Shown here: one piece after another, positions 1 through 8,213 of the stretch
Position numbering within the stretch: the stretch's first letter is position 1
How the letters are laid out: every line of letters begins with the position of its first letter
Assembly: GCA_017527065.1 (NCBI GenBank)
Contig: JAFXQO010000003.1
Location: 1-64,000, forward strand
Reading direction: 5' to 3'
DNA: 64,000 nt
Source of the DNA: Clostridia bacterium
GTDB lineage: Bacteria > Bacillota > Clostridia > Christensenellales > Aristaeellaceae
Notes under the pieces: model-generated
Told to the model about the DNA's origin: nothing
Seen by the model: only the letters and a program-made list of their open reading frames with translations
Databases searched by the model: none
Made by a program: the position numbers and the translations under genes

Positions 1-433
1 GCCCGCCGGAGAGCTGCGAGGGATAGGCGGAGGCCTTTTCGGGGAGCCCCACGCGCTTCAAAAGCTCCATGGCGCGCGCTTCCGCCTGCTGGCGGGTCAT
101 CAGCTTGTGCTGGATGGGCGCGAGGGTGATGTTCTGCAGCACCGTCTTGTGGGGGAAGAGGTTAAACTGCTGAAACACCATGCCCATGCGCCGGCGCACC
201 TGGTTGATGTCGCAGGAACGGGAGGTGATGTCCACGCCGTCGAAGATGATCTGCCCGCCGGTGGGCTCCTCCAGGCGGTTCAGGCAGCGCAGGAAGGTGG
301 ACTTGCCGCTGCCGGAGGGGCCGATCACCACCAGCTTTTCGCCGCGGGTGATCTCGGCGTCGACGCCCTGCAGCGCGCGCACCAGCTTGTCGCCCTTGCC
401 GAAGTGTTTTTCGAGGCCCTTGACCTTTATCAT
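1..433 (-). CDS. Polar amino-acid ABC transporter ATP-binding protein, C-terminal part missing
   Basis: ATPase that would energise the permease encoded just upstream (start of this gene lies 4 bases after the permease stop). The 144 visible codons begin MIKVKGLEKHFGKG and contain Walker A GPSGSGKST and the Q-loop region GMVFQQFNLFPHKT; the window edge cuts the protein inside the ABC signature (SQLSGG). This matches GlnQ/HisP-type ATPases of about 240 residues. The order binding protein, permease, ATPase on one strand supports an amino-acid importer. The exact substrate cannot be read from the ATPase. Walker B and the H-loop lie outside the window. Confidence 0.93.
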   Translation of the reverse strand, partial: MIKVKGLEKHFGKGDKLVRALQGVDAEITRGEKLVVIGPSGSGKSTFLRCLNRLEEPTGGQIIFDGVDITSRSCDINQVRRRMGMVFQQFNLFPHKTVLQNITLAPIQHKLMTRQQAEARAMELLKRVGLPEKASAYPSQLSGG

Positions 434-437
434 TGTG

Positions 438-1166
438 TCAGTGGTCACTGTTGCGCAGCCTCCTTTCGAGCTTGCCGACCAGCCAGCTGAAGAAGATGAC
501 CAGCGTCAGGTAGATCAGCGCCACGGCGATCAGCGGCATGAAGGGGGAATAGGTCGCTCCGCGGATGATGTCGCCGCCCTTGGTGAGGTCCTTGATGGCC
601 ACGTAACCGGCCACGGAGGTTTCCTTCAGCAGCACGATGAACTCGTTCGCCAGGGCGGACAGCACGTTTTTCAGCGCCTGGGGCACCACGATCAGCCACA
701 TGGTCTGCACGTAGTTGAAGCCCAGGCTGCGGCCCGCCTCGGTCTGTCCGATGTCCACCGACATGATGCCGCCCCGGACCACCTCGGCCACATACGCCGC
801 GGAGTTCAGGCCGAAGGAGATGATAGCGATGAGCTCGCTGTTGCGGGAGGAGGCGAAGATGACGTAGTAAAAGATCATCAGCTGGATGACCACGGGGGTG
901 CCGCGCACGACGGTGAGATACAGGCGGCAGAAGCCGTCCACGAATTTGAGAAGGCTTTTTCCGGGTCCGGGATGCATGTCGGAGAGATTCCTGTCCGCCG
1001 TGGAGCGAATGATGGCGATGACCGTGCCCAGCGCGATGCCGATGATGACGGCGAAGAAGGTGATGTAGAGCGTGTTGCCAAGGCCCGTCCAGAGATACCG
1101 CCAGCGGTTCTTCTCGATGAAGTTCAGTATGAACTGGGACCTGATGCTGTCAAACCATTCGGCCAA
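438..1166 (-). CDS. Polar amino-acid ABC transporter permease (HisM/GlnP type)
   Basis: Membrane subunit of an amino-acid importer, about 242 residues with several hydrophobic segments. The cytoplasmic coupling loop EAGRSLGFNYVQTMWLIVVP is the EAA-type motif that docks on the ATPase. The frame is open to a TTG at 1181, but GGAGG (complement of 1174-1178) lies inside that extension and is placed 7-8 bases before an in-frame TTG at 1166, so MAEWFDSIRSQF is the better start. It lies between the binding protein upstream and the ATPase downstream. There is a periplasmic-facing insertion around SDMHPGPGKSLL, also seen in some Clostridia homologues. Confidence 0.92.
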   Translation of the reverse strand: MAEWFDSIRSQFILNFIEKNRWRYLWTGLGNTLYITFFAVIIGIALGTVIAIIRSTADRNLSDMHPGPGKSLLKFVDGFCRLYLTVVRGTPVVIQLMIFYYVIFASSRNSELIAIISFGLNSAAYVAEVVRGGIMSVDIGQTEAGRSLGFNYVQTMWLIVVPQALKNVLSALANEFIVLLKETSVAGYVAIKDLTKGGDIIRGATYSPFMPLIAVALIYLTLVIFFSWLVGKLERRLRNSDH

Positions 1167-1258
1167 TGCTGCTTCCTCCAAACGAAGGAACAGGGAACGA
1201 ACGCGTCGCTCCCTGATCCGTTATACTGTGAGCGTCTGTCCGGCGCAAAGCGGCTGGA

Positions 1259-2035
1259 TTATTCCGCGGCCTCTTCGGCGGGGATGTACTTCGCGATGAT
1301 GGCGGGAATGGTGCCGTCCTCGGTCAGGGCGGCCAGCGCCCCGTTGATCTTGTCGAGCAGCTCGGTGTTCTCCTTCGCGATGGCGATGGCGTAGTCCTCA
1401 ACGGCGTAGGCGGTCTCCAGGATGGTCAGGCCCTCGTTCACGGCGATGAAAGCCTTGGCGGGCTCGTTGTCGATGACCACGCAGTCGACCTTGCCGGTCA
1501 CCAGCGCCTGCACGGCGTCCGCGCCGTTCTTAAAGCGCTCCACGGTGCCGAGGCCCTCATCCTCGATGTCCCAGGTGCAGTACAGGTCGCCGGTGGTGGA
1601 TTCCTGCACGCCGATGATGTAGTTCTTGCCCTCGACGAACAGGTCGTCGGCGGAGGCGATTTCAGAGCCCTCGGGCACGATGATCGCCTGGATGCCGGTG
1701 GCGTAGGTGCTGGAGAAGTTGACCGATTCGAGGCGCTCCTCGGTGACGGTCATGCCGGCCATGCCGAAGTCGATCTTGCCGGTCTGAACGGCGGTGATGA
1801 TGGCGCCGAAATCCATGTCGTCGATGACCAGCGTATAGCCCAGGTACTCCGCCACGGCGTCGGCGATCTCGGCGTCGATGCCCACGATTTTGTCCACGTC
1901 GTCGATGTACTCGTGATACTCATAGGGCGGGAAGTTGGCGTTGGTGCCCATGCGAATCTCGGGCTTGGCGTCGGCCAGAGCCAGGCCGGAAACGCAGAAC
2001 ATCATGACCAGAACGAGCGCGATAACCTTTTTCAT
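1259..2035 (-). CDS. Amino-acid ABC transporter substrate-binding protein (SBP family 3)
   Basis: Secreted or membrane-tethered receptor of the importer, 258 residues. The N-terminus MKKVIALVLVMMFCVSGLALA is a signal peptide; there is no clean lipobox. The mature part starts DAKPEIRMGTNANFPPYE, the family 3 pattern, and continues with VGIDAEIADAVAEYLG and MAGMTVTEER, typical of polar amino-acid binding proteins. GGAGG lies 8 bases before the ATG. It is the first gene of the operon, with its own promoter at 2077-2105. A 92-base gap separates it from the permease start. Confidence 0.94.
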   Translation of the reverse strand: MKKVIALVLVMMFCVSGLALADAKPEIRMGTNANFPPYEYHEYIDDVDKIVGIDAEIADAVAEYLGYTLVIDDMDFGAIITAVQTGKIDFGMAGMTVTEERLESVNFSSTYATGIQAIIVPEGSEIASADDLFVEGKNYIIGVQESTTGDLYCTWDIEDEGLGTVERFKNGADAVQALVTGKVDCVVIDNEPAKAFIAVNEGLTILETAYAVEDYAIAIAKENTELLDKINGALAALTEDGTIPAIIAKYIPAEEAAE

Positions 2036-2076
2036 TGTGTTGTCCTCCTCAATATGTATGCAATGGATATGCCGGA

Positions 2077-2105
2077 ATTATACAATAACCCGCCGATAAA
2101 AGCAA
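2077..2105 (-). promoter_or_regulatory. SigA-type promoter of the amino-acid ABC operon
   Basis: On the minus strand TTGCTT (2105-2100), a 17-base spacer and TATAAT (2082-2077) lie about 45 bases before the binding-protein start. This is a near-consensus vegetative promoter. Confidence 0.7.
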
Positions 2106-2201
2106 GGGCCATTGCGATTTTTTAACATGAAAATGTGTAAATATACAAAATTGAAGTCGGGCGATGAATATTCATACTTTGGCGAAAGGCGCGCCGCGCG
2201 C

Positions 2202-2230
2202 TTGCGAAATGGGAAAAAGGACAGTATAAT
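2202..2230 (+). promoter_or_regulatory. SigA-type promoter of the membrane-protein gene
   Basis: TTGCGA (2202-2207), 17-base spacer, TATAAT (2225-2230), about 45 bases before the ATG at 2276. It diverges from the amino-acid ABC promoter; the 240-base gap holds nothing else that I can recognise. Confidence 0.65.
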
Positions 2231-2275
2231 GGTAGAGGACGGAAACGACTGCGATTTTTCACGGAGGTTTATTGA

Positions 2276-4207
2276 ATGCTCGGCGTATTGTATCTGGCGG
2301 TCTATGAGCTGGCCGGCTGTCTGGTGGCGGAGAGGCTGTTCCGCAGGCGGGGGCTTCAAATACGGCTGTGGCTGGGGCTGACCCTCGGCTGCGGCATGCT
2401 GATGTGGTTTCCCTCGCTGTTCGCCTTTTTCATGAGATTCACGCTGGCCGCGCAGCTGCTGGGGGCGGGCCTCGCCGTGGGACTGGCCGTCTGGGCGAAA
2501 TGCGGTCCGCGGCCTTCGCCGGAAGCGGCCCCGGCGGCGGATAAAAAGGAGCCGCCCCTGTGGCTCACGCTGGCGTGCGTGCTGCCGCTGACCGCCGTGA
2601 TGGCCTATATGCAGTATACGCACACGCTGCTGCCGCTGGACGGCGCGCTGCACACCGGCCAGTCCACCTACGGCGACCTCAACCTGCACCTGGGCATTGC
2701 CACGGGCCTTGTGAACCAGGCGTACCCGCCGGACTACACCATACTGCCCGGGACGATGCTGGGCTATCCCTTCCTGGTGGACGCGGCCTCCGCCTCGCTG
2801 TACATGACGGGCATGGGCCTGCGGTGGGCGTTCATCGTGCCGGGCGCGCTGATGTGCGGGCTGATCTTCTGGGGCTTCCTCATGCTGGCCTGGGAGATGA
2901 CCGCTTCCAGGCGCGCCGTGATCCTCTCCTATGCGCTCATGTTTCTGAACGGCGGGCTGGGGTTCGCGTATCTCTTCGACCTGGCCGGCAAGGACCCCTC
3001 CCGGCTGGCCGCGGCTTTTTCCGACTTTTACAAGGCCCCCGCGAACCTGATCGACTACAACGTCCGCTGGGTGAACGTGCTGGTGGATATGATGCTGCCC
3101 CAGCGCACGCTGATGGCCGGCTGGCTGGTTGTGCTGCCGGCGCTGTGGCTGCTGATGCGCTGCGTAAAGGAGCGGGACCTGCGCCTGTTCGCGGCGCTGG
3201 GCGTGTGGGCGGGGTTCATGCCGATGATCCACACCCATTCCTTCCTGGCGCTGGGCCTCATCAGCGCCGGCGTCATGATCACGTCGCTCATATGGGCGAA
3301 GAGGGAACAGCGCGGCGCGCTGCTTCGGGGCTTCCTCCTCTACGGCGGCATTGCCGTGGCGCTGGCGCTGCCGCAGCTGTTCGTGTGGACGTTCCCCCAG
3401 ACCTTCGCGGGCAAGGCGGGCGGTTCGCTGCGCTTCCGCTTCAACTGGGCCAACTGGCAGAACGGCGGCCTTGTGGACGAGTACTTCTGGTTCTGGATCA
3501 AGAACGTAGGCCTGGTGTATATCGTCATGGTCCCCGCGGCGCTCATGGGAACGAAACGGCAGAAGATGATGGCCGCGGGCGCGCTGCTGGTGTATGTGGC
3601 GGCGGAGCTCGTCCAGTTCCAGACCAACGAGTACGACAACAACAAGCTGTTCTACGTGGCGTTCATGGTCATGCTGCCCATCGCCGCCCAGTATCTCTGC
3701 GCGCTGTTCGACCGGCTGAAGGGCCTGCGCGGGCGGTATCTTTTCGCGGCGCTTTTCGTGGCGGCCTCCACGTGCTCGGGAGTCCTGTCGGTCGCGCGGG
3801 AGTGCGTGTCGGACTACTGGCTCTACGGCCCGGGCGAGGTCGCGGCGGCCTACTGGGTGAATGAAAACGCGCCGGAGCACGCGGTGTTTCTGACCGGCAC
3901 CCAGCACAACAACGCCGTGGCCTGCCTGGCGGGCGGGCGGCTGGTGTGCGGCACGCCGACGTTCCTCTACTTCCACGGGGTGGACTACGCGCAGCGCATG
4001 GAGGACGCGCGGCGGATGTTCGAGCAGCCCGCCCAGAGCCTCGACCTGTACGAAGCCTACGGGGTGGACTACGTGATGATCGGCAGCAATGAGCGGGCGA
4101 ATTACGCGCTGGACGAGGACGGCATCGCGGCGCTGTGGCCCCTCGTGTGGGAACAAGGCGGCGTGCGGCTCTACGCGGTGTCGGACAGGGCGCGGCCGGC
4201 CGGTTAA
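2276..4207 (+). CDS. Large multi-pass membrane protein, possible GT-C glycosyltransferase-like
   Basis: 643 residues with roughly a dozen hydrophobic segments spread over the first 520 residues, then a soluble C-terminal part of about 120 residues (from VNENAPEHAVFLTG to the end). An extended loop after the second or third helix contains TYGDLNLHLG with acidic and histidine residues, and the C-terminal part includes YGVDYVMIGSNER; both are reminiscent of GT-C lipid-linked-sugar glycosyltransferases. GGAGG is 8 bases before the ATG. I do not recognise a specific family, so the enzymatic role is an inference from topology. It may be co-transcribed with the NUDIX gene 83 bases downstream. Confidence 0.75.
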   Translation: MLGVLYLAVYELAGCLVAERLFRRRGLQIRLWLGLTLGCGMLMWFPSLFAFFMRFTLAAQLLGAGLAVGLAVWAKCGPRPSPEAAPAADKKEPPLWLTLACVLPLTAVMAYMQYTHTLLPLDGALHTGQSTYGDLNLHLGIATGLVNQAYPPDYTILPGTMLGYPFLVDAASASLYMTGMGLRWAFIVPGALMCGLIFWGFLMLAWEMTASRRAVILSYALMFLNGGLGFAYLFDLAGKDPSRLAAAFSDFYKAPANLIDYNVRWVNVLVDMMLPQRTLMAGWLVVLPALWLLMRCVKERDLRLFAALGVWAGFMPMIHTHSFLALGLISAGVMITSLIWAKREQRGALLRGFLLYGGIAVALALPQLFVWTFPQTFAGKAGGSLRFRFNWANWQNGGLVDEYFWFWIKNVGLVYIVMVPAALMGTKRQKMMAAGALLVYVAAELVQFQTNEYDNNKLFYVAFMVMLPIAAQYLCALFDRLKGLRGRYLFAALFVAASTCSGVLSVARECVSDYWLYGPGEVAAAYWVNENAPEHAVFLTGTQHNNAVACLAGGRLVCGTPTFLYFHGVDYAQRMEDARRMFEQPAQSLDLYEAYGVDYVMIGSNERANYALDEDGIAALWPLVWEQGGVRLYAVSDRARPAG

Positions 4208-4290
4208 TTTCGCCCGTCCGGCAGGAGTTGAGCCTGTGCGCGAAGAATAATCAACGCAGAAAAAACGATCTGTATGAAAGAGGAAACAAT

Positions 4291-4860
4291 ATGATGAACG
4301 ACGAAGCCATCAGGGAGACGATCCTCGGCGAGGAAAGCCTGTTCGAGGGCAGGCTGGTCAAGCTGCACCGGCTGGACGTGACTCTGCCGGACGGCAAGCC
4401 GGCGATGCGCGAAGTGGTGCGCCATCCCGGCGCGTCCGCCGTCGTGCCCGTCGATGAAAACGGCATGGTCACGATGGTAAAGCAGTTCCGCGCGGCGGTA
4501 GGCCGCGTGATGCTGGAGATCCCCGCGGGCAAGCTGGACGCGCCGGGGGAGGACAGGCTGGAGGCCGCGAAGCGCGAGCTGCGGGAGGAAACCGGCCTCA
4601 CGGCGGAAAACTGGGTCCACCTGGCCGACCTGAGCACGACGCCCGGCTTCTGCGACGAGCTGATCTCCATCTACCTGGCCACCGGCCTCACGGCCGGCGA
4701 GACCGAGCCGGACGAAGGCGAGTTCCTGAATATCGAAAAGAAGCCGCTCAGGGAGCTCGTGGACATGGTCGCGCGCGGCGAAATCAGCGACAGCAAGACG
4801 CTGGCCGGCCTCCTGTTGGCCGAAAAGCGCATGAATGGGGAGGATGGGCATGGCGCTTAA
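4291..4860 (+). CDS. NUDIX hydrolase, ADP-ribose pyrophosphatase type
   Basis: Probably splits ADP-ribose or related nucleoside diphosphate sugars into AMP and a sugar phosphate. 189 residues from the ATG preceded by AGAGGAAAC; the reading frame is open further upstream but has no ribosome site there. The catalytic box reads GKLDAPGEDRL...RELREETGL; compared with the canonical Gx5Ex7REUxEExGU there is one extra residue between the first Gly and the first Glu. The segment MVKQFRAAVGRVMLEIPAGKLD is characteristic of the NudF-like group. The 3' end overlaps the next gene by 11 bases, so the two are translationally coupled. Confidence 0.9.
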   Translation: MMNDEAIRETILGEESLFEGRLVKLHRLDVTLPDGKPAMREVVRHPGASAVVPVDENGMVTMVKQFRAAVGRVMLEIPAGKLDAPGEDRLEAAKRELREETGLTAENWVHLADLSTTPGFCDELISIYLATGLTAGETEPDEGEFLNIEKKPLRELVDMVARGEISDSKTLAGLLLAEKRMNGEDGHGA

Positions 4861-6754
4861 ACGTGCACTGACGGCCGGATGGCTTCTGAGCGACGGCATA
4901 CTGAATACTTTTCCCATCGGCGACCCGTGCGACGCGCTGACCGCCGTGACGGAGGCCCATTTCGCGCCGGACCCGTTTGAGGGCATGAACCTCATGGGGG
5001 CGGAGTGGGTCTACAACCGGCGCTGGCGCTATGAGTCGCATTTCGACGCGCCCAAGGAGGACGACGAGCGCGTATGGCTGCTGTTCGAGCGGCTGAGCGG
5101 CGCGGGCAAGGTGCTGGTGAACGGGCGGCCGGCCGGCCGCTTTACCGGCGGCGAGGCGCTCATTGAGGTCACGGAGCAGCTCGTGCCCGGCGAAAACGAG
5201 CTGTCGGTGTGCTTCGAGGCGCCGGGCCTGCGCCTTCCGGCGGAGAATCCCATGCCCCTGCTGGGCCTTACCGGTCCCGTCTCCCTGCTGACGGGCAACG
5301 GCCTGTCGCTGGAGAGCCTGACCAGCCGCCCGGGCGACGGCAAGCTGGCGATCGACCTGGCGCTCAACGTGTTCGCGGCGGGCCGGTATACGTTTGCCTA
5401 CGTCGCCTCCCAGGACGGCGCGCTCAGGCGGCGCTGGCGCTTCGAGGAGGATCTGGCGGACGGACATGTGGAACTGACGCACACGCTGAGCGGGCTGGAC
5501 GAACCCGATTCCCCCCAAGCCGACCGGCATACGTTTGCCTACGCCGCGTCCCAGGACAGCGCGCTGTGGCAGCGCTGGCAGCTCGAGGCGAACCAGAAGG
5601 GCGGACGCAAGGAACTGACGCACACGCTGAACAGGCTGGAAAAAAGCGAAAACGAAGTCGCGGTGGCGCCGAATGCGCCGCTGGACGTCTGCCTGGACAT
5701 CACGCGCAGCGGCGTCGGCTGCGCTCAGGCGCGCTTCGAGAGCCGCCGGCCCGGCTCGGACGAACCGCGGCGCACGCTGTTGGTGCGCGGCGGGCTGACG
5801 GAGGACCTGGCGGAGGCGCTGCGCGCCGTGGGCGCGGACAGCGTGTGGCCTGAAGACGATCCCGCCGTCCGCGTGAAGGCCGACAGCCTGTTCGGTCTGG
5901 CCAGGGTCAGCGAAGGCGAGCCCTTTTCCTGCCCGGCCTGCGTGCGGGACCTGCGGGCCGAGGCGGGGGACGAGGCGTTCTGGCCCCCGCGGTCGCCCAT
6001 CTGGCGGCTGCGAGGCGGACAGGCCCCGGACATCGCCGCCCTGAGCGCGCTGTACGGCAAGGAGGCGCAGACGGACGGCGCGTTGGCCGCGCGGCTGTCG
6101 CGCTACGAGCAGGCCGAAGCGGTGCTGCGCTACGCGCTGGACTGCCGCGCGCGCGGCGAGCGGGCGATTGTGCCCTGGAACGCCGCCTGGGAGAGCCTCT
6201 CCTCGGACGCCGTCACCGAGCGGGGCGGCAGACGCCGCATGGCCTGCGACGCGCTGAGGCGGGCCTGGTCGCAGGACGCGGTCTGGGCGGACTGGCCGGC
6301 CCATGAGACGGTGGAGCCCGGGGCGGCGCTGGAGATCGCGCTCTGGGCCGCGACGGACAAGAAGGACGGGCTGACGGTGAGGCTGGAGGCCTCCGCGTGG
6401 TCCATGGACGGGCGCTGTCTGGCGCGCAAGGAAGAGACTGTGAACGTCCGCCAGGCCCGCCGCGTGGGTGCGCTGAGCCTGACCGCGCCGGAGGACGGCG
6501 TGGTGATCGTGCGCTGCGCGCTGCGGGGCGGCGTGGGCCGGATCCTCTGCCGCCTGGACAGGGTCCTGCCCGTGAAGGGCGAAGGCGCGCCGCTGAAGGC
6601 GCTCATCGCCTCTCCCGCCGCGCTTACACTCCGCGGGAAGGCGGTCGTGAACGCCGGCCAGGTCGCGGCGCTGGCCGTGGGCGAGTGCCTGCTGCCCGGC
6701 GAGCAGACGGATACGGCCGAGGAATGGGTGAACGGGGAGACGGCGGCGGAATAA
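4850..6754 (+). CDS. GH2 beta-mannosidase-like protein without a catalytic core
   Basis: 634 residues. The N-terminus (DPFEGMNLMGAEWVYNRRW, then KVLVNGRPAGRFTGG and PGENELSVCFEAP) is the sugar-binding jelly-roll domain of GH2 beta-mannosidases. The region around residues 415-475 (YEQAEAVLRYAL...PWNAAWESL...ACDALRRAW) resembles the last strands of the GH2 TIM barrel. The acid/base GNNE motif of active enzymes is absent and the protein is about 200 residues shorter than usual. It therefore looks like a pseudoenzyme or carbohydrate-binding protein. No signal peptide is seen. GGGGAGG precedes the ATG inside the NUDIX gene. A 47-codon internal duplication lies near residues 179-265. Confidence 0.7.
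   Translation: MALKRALTAGWLLSDGILNTFPIGDPCDALTAVTEAHFAPDPFEGMNLMGAEWVYNRRWRYESHFDAPKEDDERVWLLFERLSGAGKVLVNGRPAGRFTGGEALIEVTEQLVPGENELSVCFEAPGLRLPAENPMPLLGLTGPVSLLTGNGLSLESLTSRPGDGKLAIDLALNVFAAGRYTFAYVASQDGALRRRWRFEEDLADGHVELTHTLSGLDEPDSPQADRHTFAYAASQDSALWQRWQLEANQKGGRKELTHTLNRLEKSENEVAVAPNAPLDVCLDITRSGVGCAQARFESRRPGSDEPRRTLLVRGGLTEDLAEALRAVGADSVWPEDDPAVRVKADSLFGLARVSEGEPFSCPACVRDLRAEAGDEAFWPPRSPIWRLRGGQAPDIAALSALYGKEAQTDGALAARLSRYEQAEAVLRYALDCRARGERAIVPWNAAWESLSSDAVTERGGRRRMACDALRRAWSQDAVWADWPAHETVEPGAALEIALWAATDKKDGLTVRLEASAWSMDGRCLARKEETVNVRQARRVGALSLTAPEDGVVIVRCALRGGVGRILCRLDRVLPVKGEGAPLKALIASPAALTLRGKAVVNAGQVAALAVGECLLPGEQTDTAEEWVNGETAAE
5384..5643 (+). repeat. In-frame tandem duplication, 141-base period
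   Basis: Copy 1 begins at 5384 and copy 2 at 5525, an offset of exactly 47 codons. Both encode RYTFAY/RHTFAY, then ASQDGAL/ASQDSAL, and end ELTHTLSGLD/ELTHTLNRLE. The DNA is still clearly similar, with divergence concentrated in the middle. Confidence 0.9.
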
Positions 6755-7386
6755 TGACGAAACTGAAGCTGAACGGAAGGATTTGGGAAGGCATGTTTTC
6801 CGGCGAGATGTTCTTCACGATGCCGCCGATCGAGACGGAAAGGCTGCTCCTTCGCCGGCTCGAAATGGGCGACGCCCAGGACATATTCGATTACGGCCGC
6901 GATCCCGAGGTGGCGCGCCACGTGCTGTGGGAGGCGTATGAGTCGGTGAGCGAGTGCAAGAGCTACATCCGCTCCATGCAGCGCCGCTACCGGGCGGGCG
7001 ACGCGGCCAGCTGGGGCATCGTGCTGAAGGCCACGGGCCGCGTGGTGGGCACGATCGGCTACATGTGGCACCAGGAGGAGCACGGGTCGGCGGAGGTGGG
7101 CTATTCTCTCGCGCGGGATCTGTGGAACCGGGGCTACATGACCGAGGCGCTCACGGCGGTGATCGCCTATTCCTTCGACACCCTTCACCTCAACCGGCTG
7201 GAGGCCCAGCACGAACTGACCAACCCGGCTTCCGGCGCGGTGATGAAAAAATGCGGCATGCTGCCGGAGGGCACGCTCAGGCAGCGCCTGCGCAACAAGG
7301 GCCGTTACGTGGACGTGGCCCTGTACGCCATACTGCGGGACGACTACCTGGCCTCCACCCGGCGGCGCGGCGCGTTAAATCTGTGA
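6754..7386 (+). CDS. GNAT N-acetyltransferase, RimJ/RimL type
   Basis: Probably transfers an acetyl group from acetyl-CoA to an amino group of a protein or small molecule; the acceptor is unknown. 210 residues, starting at an ATG that overlaps the previous stop by one base (TAATG). After a 25-residue leader, IETERLLLRRLEMGDAQDIFDY opens the domain, and EVGYSLARDLWNRGYMTEAL with MKKCGMLPEGTLR are the acetyl-CoA-binding and C-terminal strands of the RimJ/RimL group. A new promoter begins directly after its stop, so it ends the 2276-7386 transcription unit. Confidence 0.9.
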   Translation: MTKLKLNGRIWEGMFSGEMFFTMPPIETERLLLRRLEMGDAQDIFDYGRDPEVARHVLWEAYESVSECKSYIRSMQRRYRAGDAASWGIVLKATGRVVGTIGYMWHQEEHGSAEVGYSLARDLWNRGYMTEALTAVIAYSFDTLHLNRLEAQHELTNPASGAVMKKCGMLPEGTLRQRLRNKGRYVDVALYAILRDDYLASTRRRGALNL

Positions 7387-7415
7387 TTGACAGAACGGGC
7401 AAAAACCGATAAAAT
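7387..7415 (+). promoter_or_regulatory. Consensus SigA promoter of the frr-polC operon
   Basis: TTGACA (7387-7392), 17-base spacer, TAAAAT (7410-7415), immediately after the stop of the preceding GNAT gene and about 30 bases before the frr ATG. No other clear promoter was seen between here and polC. Confidence 0.75.
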
Positions 7416-7446
7416 GATAAAAAGCGATTGCAAAGGGGGATTCAGT

Positions 7447-8004
7447 ATGTATAAGGCTGTTATTGATACCGCGAAGCAAAAGATGCAAAAGACCCTGGAT
7501 GTGACTAAAAAAGAACTGGCCACGCTGCGCGCCGGCCGGGCCAATCCCCGCGTGCTGGACAAGATCCAGGTGGACTATTACGGCACCATGTCCGGCCTGG
7601 ACGCGGTGGCGAACATCTCCGTGCCCGAGCCGCGCATGCTGGTCATCGCGCCCTGGGAGCCCAAGATGGTGGGCGTCATCGAAAAGGCGATCCTGAAGAG
7701 CGACCTGGGCATCACCCCCTCCAACGACGGCAAGGTCATCCGCCTGGTCTTCCCCGAGCTGACGGAGGAGCGCCGCAAGGATCTGTGCAAGCAGGTGCGC
7801 AAGCAGGTGGAGGAGGGCAAGGTGGCCATCCGCTCCATCCGCCGCGACGCCAACGACCAGATCAAGAAGCTGAAGAAGGACTCCGCCATCACGGAGGACG
7901 ACGCCAAGGACGCCGAGAACGAGCTCCAAAAAGCGACGGACAACGCCGTGAAGGAAGCCGACCGCATCTCGGCCGAAAAAGAAAAAGAGATCATGAGCGT
8001 ATGA
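7447..8004 (+). CDS. frr: Ribosome recycling factor
   Basis: Releases ribosomes from mRNA after termination together with EF-G. 185 residues, the standard length. Diagnostic segments are LRAGRANPRVLDKIQVDYYG, ISVPEPRMLVIAPWEP and the C-terminal three-helix bundle ITEDDAKDAENELQK. The ATG at 7447 follows AAAGGGGGA. It is the first gene of the classical Bacillota cluster frr-uppS-cdsA-dxr-rseP-ispG-polC and ends overlapping a 70-codon small gene. Confidence 0.98.
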   Translation: MYKAVIDTAKQKMQKTLDVTKKELATLRAGRANPRVLDKIQVDYYGTMSGLDAVANISVPEPRMLVIAPWEPKMVGVIEKAILKSDLGITPSNDGKVIRLVFPELTEERRKDLCKQVRKQVEEGKVAIRSIRRDANDQIKKLKKDSAITEDDAKDAENELQKATDNAVKEADRISAEKEKEIMSV

Positions 8005-8213
8005 CGTCTCTGTTGGGCCTGCCGCTTGACAGGGCCCTCGAACGGCTCCGCGCGCGGAGCGTCGAGCCGGCGATCGAGTGGACCGGGAACCCGCGGCGTC
8101 CGGGCGAAGGCACGCCGCGCGTCGTGCGCGCCTCGGCGGACGGGCGGCGTCTCACCTGCGCCCGCTTTCCGGACAGCGTGCGCTCTGAGGACAGTTTAGC
8201 TGATGAAGAATGA
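8001..8213 (+). CDS. Small conserved-looking protein between frr and uppS, PASTA-like
   Basis: 70 residues. Its ATG overlaps the frr stop (ATGA) and its 3' end overlaps the uppS start by 11 bases, so it is embedded in a chain of coupled genes. The start LLGLPLDRALERLRARSVEPAI has the Leu-Gly-x-x-Leu-x-x-Ala helix pattern of PASTA repeats; the second half, TPRVVRASADGRRLTCARFPD, could form two strands. Small proteins at this position occur in other Clostridia as far as I recall. There is no signal peptide or membrane segment. Function unknown. Confidence 0.7.
   Translation: MTSLLGLPLDRALERLRARSVEPAIEWTGNPRRPGEGTPRVVRASADGRRLTCARFPDSVRSEDSLADEE

Noticed and set aside
2078-4156. 692-codon minus-strand frame opposite the membrane-protein gene
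   Set aside because: Low-complexity His/Gln/Arg-rich translation typical of antisense frames in GC-rich genes; no ribosome site; the plus-strand protein is clearly real.
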